DNA of 64,000 nucleotides from MH13 sp040219355 (GTDB lineage Bacteria; Pseudomonadota; Alphaproteobacteria; Rhizobiales; MH13). Under the pieces are notes generated by a model. That model saw nothing but the letters and a program-made list of their open reading frames with translations, was not told the DNA's origin and did no database searches. Both the position numbers and the translations under genes were made by a program. The stretch covers positions 62,001-126,000 of the forward strand of contig JAVJSN010000015.1 of the NCBI GenBank assembly GCA_040219355.1, in the 5' to 3' direction. The stretch's first letter is position 1. Each line of letters starts with the position of its first letter. Shown one piece after another: positions 52,635 to 59,809 of the stretch.

Positions 52635-54005
52635 TCAGCTGCACTGCTTCAGCCTCACCCTGATCTGCTCATTCGGACGGGTGGTCATGCGGGCGACGGG
52701 GCGCACGTCGGGGTTTTCGATCTCAATGTCGTAGCCACGAACCAGCCGCGCCAAGAACAGCGTGCTTTCAATGGTTGCAAATGCCGCGCCAGAACAAAGC
52801 CGGTGCCCCTGTCCGAAGGGGATGTAGCAGCCCTGCGTCATCTCGCTTTCCCGTTCCGGCGAGAAGCGGTCCGGGTCGAATACATCCGGGTCTTTCCAGT
52901 AGCGTTGGTGGCGATGGACCACCCAGGGTGCGATCATGACGAGGGCACCTTTTTTGATCCGCTTTTTTCCAAGCCGCGTGGTCTCCAGTGCGACGCGCGG
53001 CAGAAAGGTGATGGGCGGATAGAGCCGCAGCGTTTCGCGAAACATGTTGCGGGTGAAGGTCAGCTTCTTGGTGTGCTCAATGGTGATGGGATCGTCACCG
53101 GCAACCTGACGAACCTCCTCGCGCATGCGCTCGCTGGTCGGTTGGTGCATGGCAAGCAGATACACCGCCCAGGTGAGCGCGCTGGCCGTCGTTTCGTGAC
53201 CGGCCAGGAAAAACACACCAAGCTGATCGATCAGTTCTTCGCGGCTGAAGCCTTCGCCCGTCTCTGGGTCGCGCGCAGCGATGACGGCCGAGGCTATGTC
53301 GTCATAGCTGCCCTGTGGCGCAGCCCTGTGGTCGTCGATCCAGGTACCGAGATGGGAGCGGATGCGCGCGCAGGCGGCCAGCACATCGGGTTTTTGCGGC
53401 ACCTTGCTCCACGCTTTGTCGAAGATCAGCCTTAGCACTTCGACCTGGGCCACCGAACGCTCAAAGATGGCGAAATCGTCAAAAACCTGATGGGCAATCT
53501 CGGACTTTAGGGACGAGGAAAAGACGGTGCGGCAGATGATGTCGGCGGCCATATGGCCCATCGCTTTGTCGAGCGAGAAGGCGCGGGCTTCGGCGATGGA
53601 TTGCTCGAAAAACGCTTCAGCTTCATCCACGCCCGCACTCATCGCACCGAAGGCGCGGTTGATGCGCATAGCGGTGAAGGCCGGATCGATCATCGCTCGC
53701 TGGCGACGCCAGGTATCGCCGGAGGAGACGAAGATGGAATCGCCGATCAGCGCCTCGGTGGCGTTCACCATCAAGTCGCTTTTGGGGAATACCTCGTTCT
53801 CATCGCTCAAGACTTCGCGGATCAAGGCAGGATCGTTGGCGATGACGATGGACCGGCGCGAGTAGCCGAGCGGGCCTATCGGGTCGCGATAGGCCGTGTT
53901 GGGCAATAGGCTGAGCAGGTCACCGTCGCCTTGCTTCAAAACGCGAAACAGCGAAACAATCGCGGGCAGAGAAACTGGACGAGGCGGGACGTACGGACTG
54001 TTCAT
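52635..54005 (-). CDS. Cytochrome P450
   Basis: A 456-residue soluble P450. The I-helix oxygen motif is FLAGHETTASALTW, the K-helix ExxR is ETLR in RNMFRETLRLYPP, and the heme-thiolate Cys is in FGQGHRLCSGAAFA. ATG 54005 is used; TTG 54014 is the only alternative. It contains no fused reductase, so it needs separate redox partners. It shares a divergent promoter with a membrane protein, and that promoter carries a PpsR-type site, suggesting a photosynthesis-linked role such as carotenoid tailoring. Carotenoid-hydroxylating P450s (CYP175 type) are known elsewhere; assignment here is inference. Confidence 0.92.
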   Translation of the reverse strand: MNSPYVPPRPVSLPAIVSLFRVLKQGDGDLLSLLPNTAYRDPIGPLGYSRRSIVIANDPALIREVLSDENEVFPKSDLMVNATEALIGDSIFVSSGDTWRRQRAMIDPAFTAMRINRAFGAMSAGVDEAEAFFEQSIAEARAFSLDKAMGHMAADIICRTVFSSSLKSEIAHQVFDDFAIFERSVAQVEVLRLIFDKAWSKVPQKPDVLAACARIRSHLGTWIDDHRAAPQGSYDDIASAVIAARDPETGEGFSREELIDQLGVFFLAGHETTASALTWAVYLLAMHQPTSERMREEVRQVAGDDPITIEHTKKLTFTRNMFRETLRLYPPITFLPRVALETTRLGKKRIKKGALVMIAPWVVHRHQRYWKDPDVFDPDRFSPERESEMTQGCYIPFGQGHRLCSGAAFATIESTLFLARLVRGYDIEIENPDVRPVARMTTRPNEQIRVRLKQCS

Positions 54006-54044
54006 TATGGCCAATCGGGCGATATTCGCTCTACATTCACCACA

Positions 54045-54088
54045 ATTCTACTGGCTTTGACACCCTTGATTGTCGCATAGTGTGGACA
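54045..54088. promoter_or_regulatory. PpsR/CrtJ-type tandem operator between P450 and membrane-protein genes
   Basis: TGTCGCATAGTGTGGACA (54071-54088) fits the PpsR/CrtJ consensus TGTc-N10-gACA at every defined position. Eight bases before it lies a degenerate copy, ATTC-N10-GACA (54045-54062). Pairs of sites 8 bases apart are the known CrtJ arrangement at photosynthesis promoters. The perfect site overlaps the first base of the chosen membrane-protein start. Confidence 0.6.
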
Positions 54089-54870
54089 TGCAGGCCCTAA
54101 CGATCCTTGGCATTCCAAGCATTGACGTCTTCCACGCGTTTGTGTGGGGGCATATCGTTTTTGGCGCCGTCGGGCTGGTGATCTTCTGGGTTCCAGTCGT
54201 CGGGAAGAAGGGCGGCTGGTGGCATGTGCGCGCTGGCCGAATCTTCACCATCTGCATGCTGGTAACCGGCTGCTTTGCCACCCTGATCAGCCTGACCACG
54301 CTGTATGATCCGGCGGGCACGCACCCGCATCTGCTGACCCATCCGGACTTTGGCGATGTGACCGTGATCCGCGATATTTTCGGCTGGCTGATGATTTATC
54401 TCGCCATCCTCACCATCAACCTCACCTGGTATGGGTGGCAGACGGTGAAACACAAAACCAACCGTGAAGCGATCCGTGACCCGCTGAACCTGTTTCTCCA
54501 GGCTGCTTTGCTGGTCGCCACGATCAACTGCACCTACCACGGGCTGGTCGATGGGCAGGTTTTGATGATCGGCATTTCCACCATCGGCTACGCGACTGTG
54601 ATCACCAATCTGTGGTTCCTCTACAAGCCGAAACCCTGGGTGAAAGACTGGCTGATGGAGCATATCAAGGCGCTCGTCGGCACTGGCATCTCGGTTTATA
54701 CAGCGTTTTTTGCCTTTGGCGCGGTGCGTTTTTTGCCCGAAGCGGCGCTGACGCCGACGCTCTGGTCGATCCCACTGATCGTTGGCCTCTCGATCATCTT
54801 CTACCAGTGGTACCGGGTGAAGAACCCCAAGCGGAAGGTGAAACGGGAAGCTGTGCCAGCGGCGGAGTAG
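54088..54870 (+). CDS. Uncharacterised multi-pass membrane protein
   Basis: A 260-residue integral membrane protein with seven or so hydrophobic helices, starting near residues 11-38 (AFVWGHIVFGAVGLVIFWVPVV). A charged loop follows (VGKKGGWWHVRAGRIF), and His residues recur near membrane segments (CTYHGLVDG). The tail is basic. The family resembles DUF2306-like membrane proteins but I do not recognise it with confidence. ATG 54088 is used; an in-frame TTG lies at 54070. It is divergent from the P450 gene with a PpsR-type site in the shared promoter, so a role in the photosynthetic membrane or in carotenoid or electron transfer is possible. Confidence 0.8.
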   Translation: MQALTILGIPSIDVFHAFVWGHIVFGAVGLVIFWVPVVGKKGGWWHVRAGRIFTICMLVTGCFATLISLTTLYDPAGTHPHLLTHPDFGDVTVIRDIFGWLMIYLAILTINLTWYGWQTVKHKTNREAIRDPLNLFLQAALLVATINCTYHGLVDGQVLMIGISTIGYATVITNLWFLYKPKPWVKDWLMEHIKALVGTGISVYTAFFAFGAVRFLPEAALTPTLWSIPLIVGLSIIFYQWYRVKNPKRKVKREAVPAAE

Positions 54871-54941
54871 GGGCGCTGCATGCGGCCATATCTACTTATT
54901 CAAGGCAAAATGGCCCCTTGTTTCTATAAGCGAAGAATTGA

Positions 54942-55886
54942 GTGGCAATAGTGGGCAAGTTTAGCGAGGGTAAATATATTCATAACTACGATAGGGATGA
55001 GCATTTCTATCTTTCGACGGAAGAAGCAAATCGCGATCCGCTGGGTGGAGGCATTTTGGTCCCTGCTCACGCAACCACAGTTGCTCCGCCTAAGAAATGG
55101 CCCAAAGGCAAAGTGCCAGTGTTTAATGGCGAGCGGTGGGAAATCTCTGACGATAATTTTTGGCGGCCAAGAACCGAAGAAGTCAACTATGACGCTGGTC
55201 GGCCTATGTCGTCTTACACACCGCTTTTTATTTCACACCATGATTTTCCCATTTACCCAAGTGTCAGGCGCCTAGCATCTTCGTATTTGGTAGTGGATAG
55301 GATCGTAGAGTGCATTCGATACATAGATGCTAAGTTTGCGGAAATTGTAGAGATGCATCGCGTCATCAAAGAGCAGTCGCGAATGATCCCTGATCATTCC
55401 GGCCCCACGGTACTTAGCGCATATAAGTTTGAGTGCGAGGCTTTGGTTTTCCAGATGCGGCATTGCTTGGACGCACTTTGTAGATTGACCGAGCTACTTT
55501 GTTGTGCAGATCAAATCGACAGAGATAAAGCTTTTCGTTGCGAAAGTGTGGGGAGTATTCTCCGCATGGAAAAAAATAATCCGATGCGCCAAATAGTAAT
55601 CGGCATTGATGAGACCTATGTTGCTGATCAAACAAACTTTCTGAAGATATCTAACCAGTTGTTTAACGCGATGAAGCACATCCATATGAATGCAGAAACG
55701 CAGATATTGGTGGGTGTGGATGTTCCTACAATCGTAGCTTACCGCGGGCCTTTAGGAGCAAAGAGAAATCTAGTCCAGTACCACAATCATAATGCCTACC
55801 ATTTGATGATGGGGTTTCATGATAGTGTCCGACGCATAATAGAGAATCAAAAAACCTATATCGCGCTGGGTTCAAATGAAGGCTGA
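54942..55886 (+). CDS. AT-rich orphan protein of unknown function
   Basis: A 314-residue protein with no recognisable enzyme motif. Base composition is visibly lower in GC than all neighbours and codon choice differs, which suggests horizontal acquisition. The N-terminal part (PPKKWPKGKVPVFNGERWEISDDN, about residues 46-69) resembles segments seen in phage tail-fibre assembly proteins. The C-terminal half is helical with FNAMKHIHMNAETQILVG. The start is GTG 54942; GTG 54951 is equally possible, and no good ribosome site is visible. It sits alone at the boundary of the photosynthesis genes. Confidence 0.65.
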   Translation: MAIVGKFSEGKYIHNYDRDEHFYLSTEEANRDPLGGGILVPAHATTVAPPKKWPKGKVPVFNGERWEISDDNFWRPRTEEVNYDAGRPMSSYTPLFISHHDFPIYPSVRRLASSYLVVDRIVECIRYIDAKFAEIVEMHRVIKEQSRMIPDHSGPTVLSAYKFECEALVFQMRHCLDALCRLTELLCCADQIDRDKAFRCESVGSILRMEKNNPMRQIVIGIDETYVADQTNFLKISNQLFNAMKHIHMNAETQILVGVDVPTIVAYRGPLGAKRNLVQYHNHNAYHLMMGFHDSVRRIIENQKTYIALGSNEG

Positions 55887-55987
55887 GGACATCAACAGTC
55901 TATGGTTTGGTGCTTAACCCTTTTAATCGCCACAGGAGCAAGGATGACAAGCGGTGGGGTGGTGGTCGGTTTCCTTTGGGAGTCGCT

Positions 55988-57499
55988 CTAAACCCCCACA
56001 AATTCGCTCGCATTTGGCGCCACCTTTTCCATCACTTTGGCTGATGGCAGGACGCCCGGCACGCCTGCGCCGGGGTGGGTTCCAGCGCCGACAAGGAACA
56101 GGTTCTTCGCTTCCGGTGACTTGTTGTGCGGTCGGAACCAGGCGCTTTGGAAGAGTTTTGGCTCGATGGAAAAGGCCGCGCCATTGACCGAAGAAAGCCG
56201 GTCCTGAAAATCCTGCGGGGTGAGCATGTGCTGGGTCACGATGCTTTCGCTCAAACCCGGGAGCACTGTTTCTTCCAAGCGTTTCTCGATGGCCTGGCGA
56301 TAAGGCTCGGCTTGTACGCTCCAGTCGGTGCCGCTTTTGAGGTTCGGCACCGGTGAGAGCACGTAGAAAGAGTCACACCCCTCCGGCGCCAGCGAGGGGT
56401 CATTGGCCGTCGGCCGGTGCAGATAAAGCGAGAAATCATCGGCCAGTATCTTGCGCTTGAAGATGTCTTTCAACAGTTCTTCATAGCGGGGCCCGAGCAC
56501 CATGGTGTGGTGCTGACAATCCTCAAATTTTTTGTTCGTGCCAAAGTACCAGACGAACAGGCTCATCGAAAAATCGCGGCGTTTCACCTTCGCGTCGGTC
56601 CACACTTTGCGTTTGTGGTTGCGCAACAGCTTTGTGTAGGTGGTGGCGGCATCGGCGTTGGAAATCACAACCGCGCTGTCCAGCCGCTCGCCGCTTTCCA
56701 GCGTCACGCCAACAGCCGTGCTGTTTTCGACACGAATTTCATCCACGCCAGCATTGCAGATGACTTCGCCGCCCTGATCCTCGATCAGGTCCACCAGGCC
56801 TTGCACCAGTGCGCCGGTACCGCCCATGGCGTAGTGCACGCCGAACTTTCGCTCCAGATGGGCGATCAGGCAGTAATAGGCGGTTGTGGTCAGCGGGTTG
56901 CCGCCGATGAGCAGCGGGTGGAACGAGAACACGACCCGCAGGGCAGGGTCTTTGAGGTACTTGCATACGGTGGTGTAAACCGAGTTGTAGCCGCCCAGGC
57001 GGATCAGGTCCGGCGCGCATTTCAGCGTGAAGAGAAGGCTGTGGAACGGCACATCCACCAGCTTTTCGAAGGCGACTTTGTAAATTTCTTCGCTGACCTT
57101 CTTGAAGCGCTCAAAACCCTCTAGATCGTCCGGGCTAAACCGTGCGACTTCGGCGCGCATCGCCTCATCATCGCCACTGTAACGAAACACGCGGCCGTCA
57201 TCGAAGCGGATGTCGTAAAACGGGTTGGAGGGGCGCAGGTCGATATGGTCTTCAAAGCGCTTGCCACACAGCTCCCACAGTTCGTGGAAAACTTGCGGTG
57301 CGGTGATGATGGTGGGGCCGGCGTCAAAGGTGAAGCCGTCTTGTTTGTAGGTGTAAGCGCGCCCGCCGGGCTTATCGAGTCTTTCCAGAACCGAAACGCG
57401 GTAACCTTTTGCGCCTAGCCGCACAGCAGCGGCCAGCCCACCAAAGCCTGAACCAACCACAATCGCCCTGGGGCGAGAATCCGTTGTGGTGTCAAGCAT
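55988..57499 (-). CDS. crtI: Phytoene desaturase
   Basis: A 503-residue FAD-dependent CrtI that introduces double bases-conjugation into phytoene, giving neurosporene or lycopene-type products. The N-terminal FAD motif is VVGSGFGGLAAAVRL (residues 14-28), followed by LERLDKPGGRAYTY and FDAGPTIIT. The C-terminal bacterial CrtI signature is LVGAGTHPGAGVPGVLPSAKV. ATG 57499 has AAGGGG upstream. The number of desaturation steps cannot be read. It is transcribed away from an ATP-grasp gene, with a PpsR-like site between them. Confidence 0.95.
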   Translation of the reverse strand: MLDTTTDSRPRAIVVGSGFGGLAAAVRLGAKGYRVSVLERLDKPGGRAYTYKQDGFTFDAGPTIITAPQVFHELWELCGKRFEDHIDLRPSNPFYDIRFDDGRVFRYSGDDEAMRAEVARFSPDDLEGFERFKKVSEEIYKVAFEKLVDVPFHSLLFTLKCAPDLIRLGGYNSVYTTVCKYLKDPALRVVFSFHPLLIGGNPLTTTAYYCLIAHLERKFGVHYAMGGTGALVQGLVDLIEDQGGEVICNAGVDEIRVENSTAVGVTLESGERLDSAVVISNADAATTYTKLLRNHKRKVWTDAKVKRRDFSMSLFVWYFGTNKKFEDCQHHTMVLGPRYEELLKDIFKRKILADDFSLYLHRPTANDPSLAPEGCDSFYVLSPVPNLKSGTDWSVQAEPYRQAIEKRLEETVLPGLSESIVTQHMLTPQDFQDRLSSVNGAAFSIEPKLFQSAWFRPHNKSPEAKNLFLVGAGTHPGAGVPGVLPSAKVMEKVAPNASEFVGV

Positions 57500-57514
57500 T
57501 GCAGGCCCCTTGTG

Positions 57515-57532
57515 TGTCAAACCTATTTGACG
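57515..57532. promoter_or_regulatory. PpsR/CrtJ-like site between crtI and the ATP-grasp gene
   Basis: TGTCAAACCTATTTGACG fits TGTc-N10-gACA with one mismatch in the last base, and has a strong inner palindrome GTCAAA-N4-TTTGAC (57516-57531). It lies 16 bases before the crtI start. PpsR repression of crtI is known in purple bacteria. Confidence 0.55.
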
Positions 57533-57591
57533 CTACCAGCTTGGCAATGTGCGGGCAACGTGATGCGCCGCCGCAGGGGAGACAAGGTTTG

Positions 57592-58716
57592 GTGACGCAG
57601 ACGGTGCTGCTGACGCTGGGGCGCCTTCCAAAAGGATTGGACATCGCGCGCAGCTTTCATTGTGCCGGTTGGCGGGTGTTGGTGGCCGAGCCGTTCGGTT
57701 GGCATTTGTGCGGTCTGTCGCGGTCGGTGGACAAGTCATATCGAGTGCCGGCGCCCAACATCGATCAGGCGGCCTATTTGGATGCCTTGCTGGCGCTGAT
57801 TGCGCGTGAGGGTGTGTCATTGGTTGTGCCGATCTCTGAAGAGACGATGCACGTTGCCGCGCTCGGTGTGCGTCTTCCTGACGATGTGAGGCTTTTCACC
57901 TCTTCACACCAATCTGTCTTGGCGCTGCACGACAAGTTGCGCTTTGCTCATGGGATAGAACAGGCAGGAATGGCCGCGCCCAAAACCGCGCTTCTTGGCT
58001 CGCCGGAGGCGCAAGGGATCGCTGATGTTGCGCCTACGATTGCTAAAGATAGGTGGGGTGCATCCGGCTCGAATGTTACGTTTTTGGAGCAGGGCAAAAA
58101 AGTGCCAGACCGACGCGATGCGCTGGTTCAAGAGTGGCTTGAAGGCGACGAAGTCAGCAGTTTCTCGATCGTTCATGCCGGACGGGTTTCGGCGACTGTC
58201 GTTTACCGTCCGATCATTCGTGATGGCACGGTTTCCACGGTTTTCGAGCGTATCGATGCGCCAGATGTGGAGACCTATGTGGCTCGTATTGCGCAATGGA
58301 GCGGCCATACAGGTTTTCTGTCTTTTGACATGATGCTGACAAGTGCTGGTCCAGTCGCTTTTGAATGCAACCCTCGGGCCAACAGTGGCATCCATTTTTT
58401 GGAAACAGCAGACATTGCGCACGCGATTTTGGAGCCGGGGTTCGTGCCGCGTTTCAACCGTCACACTCGTATGCAGCAGGCCTACCCTACGCTTACCTTG
58501 CTTTGGAGCGCGATTGGCAAGTGGCCGCGCTACCGGCAGATTGGCAAGGCGCTTTTCACGAGCCGCGACGTGACGTGGCGCTTGAACGATCCTTTACCGT
58601 TTGCGCTGATGACGCCCGCAACGTGGCCGCTTTTACGCCAGGCGATGTTTGAAGGGCGTTCGCTGGGCGAGGCAGCAATACACGATATCGGTTGGTTCGG
58701 ATCGCCTCAGCGTTGA
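57592..58716 (+). CDS. ATP-grasp superfamily protein of unknown substrate
   Basis: A 374-residue protein with an N-terminal pre-ATP-grasp domain (TVLLTLGRLPKGLDIARSF; VPISEETMHVAALGV) and an ATP-grasp domain with VAPTIAKDRWGASGSNV, QEWLEGDEVSSFSIVHAGRV and the Mg-binding VAFECNPRANSGIHFLE. It resembles carboxylate-amine ligases of the carbamoyl-phosphate-synthase type. GTG 57592 is taken after GGGGAG and AAGG. ATG 57547 and the start at 57409 would overlap the crtI promoter or coding region. It shares a divergent PpsR-like promoter with crtI and precedes bchI. It is not a standard photosynthesis gene. Confidence 0.82.
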   Translation: MTQTVLLTLGRLPKGLDIARSFHCAGWRVLVAEPFGWHLCGLSRSVDKSYRVPAPNIDQAAYLDALLALIAREGVSLVVPISEETMHVAALGVRLPDDVRLFTSSHQSVLALHDKLRFAHGIEQAGMAAPKTALLGSPEAQGIADVAPTIAKDRWGASGSNVTFLEQGKKVPDRRDALVQEWLEGDEVSSFSIVHAGRVSATVVYRPIIRDGTVSTVFERIDAPDVETYVARIAQWSGHTGFLSFDMMLTSAGPVAFECNPRANSGIHFLETADIAHAILEPGFVPRFNRHTRMQQAYPTLTLLWSAIGKWPRYRQIGKALFTSRDVTWRLNDPLPFALMTPATWPLLRQAMFEGRSLGEAAIHDIGWFGSPQR

Positions 58717-58736
58717 CCAAGCAGGATAGGGACAAG

Positions 58737-58754
58737 TGTCAACTTTGCATGACG
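58737..58754. promoter_or_regulatory. PpsR/CrtJ-like site upstream of bchI
   Basis: TGTCAACTTTGCATGACG has the same TGTC-N10-GACG form as the crtI site and lies 52 bases before the bchI start. Only a very weak partner (CGTT-N10-GATA) is visible 8 bases upstream. Confidence 0.5.
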
Positions 58755-58806
58755 CTAATGCGCTGCTAGGACTGGGACTCCTAAATTCTGTGAGTGGCTG
58801 CCCCCT

Positions 58807-59802
58807 GTGACTATGCGTGTGAACTTCCCCTTTTCCGCCATCGTTGGGCAGGAGGCGATGAAGCGCGCGCTGCTCATCTCCGCTGTCGATCCGACCATCG
58901 GCGGGGTGCTTGTTTTTGGCGACCGCGGCACCGGCAAATCCACCGCTGTGCGAGCGCTGGCGCAGCTTTTGCCGAAAATGAAAGTGGTTGCCGGGTCCGC
59001 TTACAATATCGATCCGGCCAAATCTAAAGATCGCGATGTGAAAACCCGGCAGATACCGGTGCCAGTAGTCGATTTGCCGTTGGGCGCAACTGAGGATCGC
59101 GTGGTCGGTGCTCTGGATATCGAAAAAGCATTGACCCAGGGCGAGCGCGCATTTCAGCCAGGGCTTTTGGCGCAGGCCAATCGCGGTTTTCTCTACATTG
59201 ATGAAATCAATTTGCTGGAAGATCATTTGGTTGATCTGCTGCTGGATGTGGCCGCTTCAGGTGAAAATGTTGTCGAGCGCGAAGGCCTGTCGATCCGCCA
59301 TCCGGCGCGGTTTGTGCTGATCGGTTCGGGCAACCCGGAAGAGGGTGAGCTTCGTCCGCAACTGCTCGATCGTTTTGGCCTATCGGTGGACGTTTCGACC
59401 CCAGAAGATGTGAAGCAGCGTATTGAGGTGGTGCGCCGGCGCGATGCGTTTGATCGTGATCCAGAAGCCTTCGTTGCCAAATGGAAACGCAAGGATGGCG
59501 CGGTACGCCGCGAGATTGTTGGTGCGCGTGAGCGGTTGGATGGCCTGGAGGTTCCCGATAGTGTTCTGGAGCAGGCAGCACGGCTTTGCATGGCATTGGG
59601 CACTGATGGTCTGCGCGGGGAATTGACCTTGATGCGGGCAGCGCGCGCCTTTGCGGCCCTGGAAGGCCATGACCAGGTGACGCGTGATGCTCTGAAATTT
59701 GTGGCGCCCATGGTGCTCAGCCACCGTTTGCGGCGCAATCCGTTGGATGATTCCCGTGCATCGACCCGCGTGGAGCGTGCTATCGATGAGGCGATGGGGT
59801 GA
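58807..59802 (+). CDS. bchI: Magnesium chelatase ATPase subunit I
   Basis: A 331-residue AAA+ ATPase that, with BchD and BchH, inserts Mg2+ into protoporphyrin IX, the first committed step of bacteriochlorophyll synthesis. Walker A is GDRGTGKS (38-45), Walker B FLYIDE (128-133), sensor 1 is in IGSGNPEEGE, and the arginine-finger region is LRPQLLDRFG. The start is GTG 58807 or ATG 58813. It heads the bchI-bchD-bchO run with a PpsR-like site upstream. Confidence 0.96.
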   Translation: MTMRVNFPFSAIVGQEAMKRALLISAVDPTIGGVLVFGDRGTGKSTAVRALAQLLPKMKVVAGSAYNIDPAKSKDRDVKTRQIPVPVVDLPLGATEDRVVGALDIEKALTQGERAFQPGLLAQANRGFLYIDEINLLEDHLVDLLLDVAASGENVVEREGLSIRHPARFVLIGSGNPEEGELRPQLLDRFGLSVDVSTPEDVKQRIEVVRRRDAFDRDPEAFVAKWKRKDGAVRREIVGARERLDGLEVPDSVLEQAARLCMALGTDGLRGELTLMRAARAFAALEGHDQVTRDALKFVAPMVLSHRLRRNPLDDSRASTRVERAIDEAMG

Positions 59803-59809
59803 TTGTCTG

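Noticed and set aside
54942..55886. Prophage remnant
   Set aside because: Only one atypical gene with a weak tail-fibre-like segment; no integrase, attachment repeat or other phage gene nearby.
57516..57531. FNR-type box at crtI
   Set aside because: The half-sites are GTCAA-N6-TTGAC, the inverse order of the FNR pattern TTGAC-N4-GTCAA; the PpsR pattern fits better.
57409..57591. N-terminal extension of the ATP-grasp gene
   Set aside because: It overlaps the crtI start and the shared promoter, and its sequence does not resemble the fold; GTG 57592 is better.
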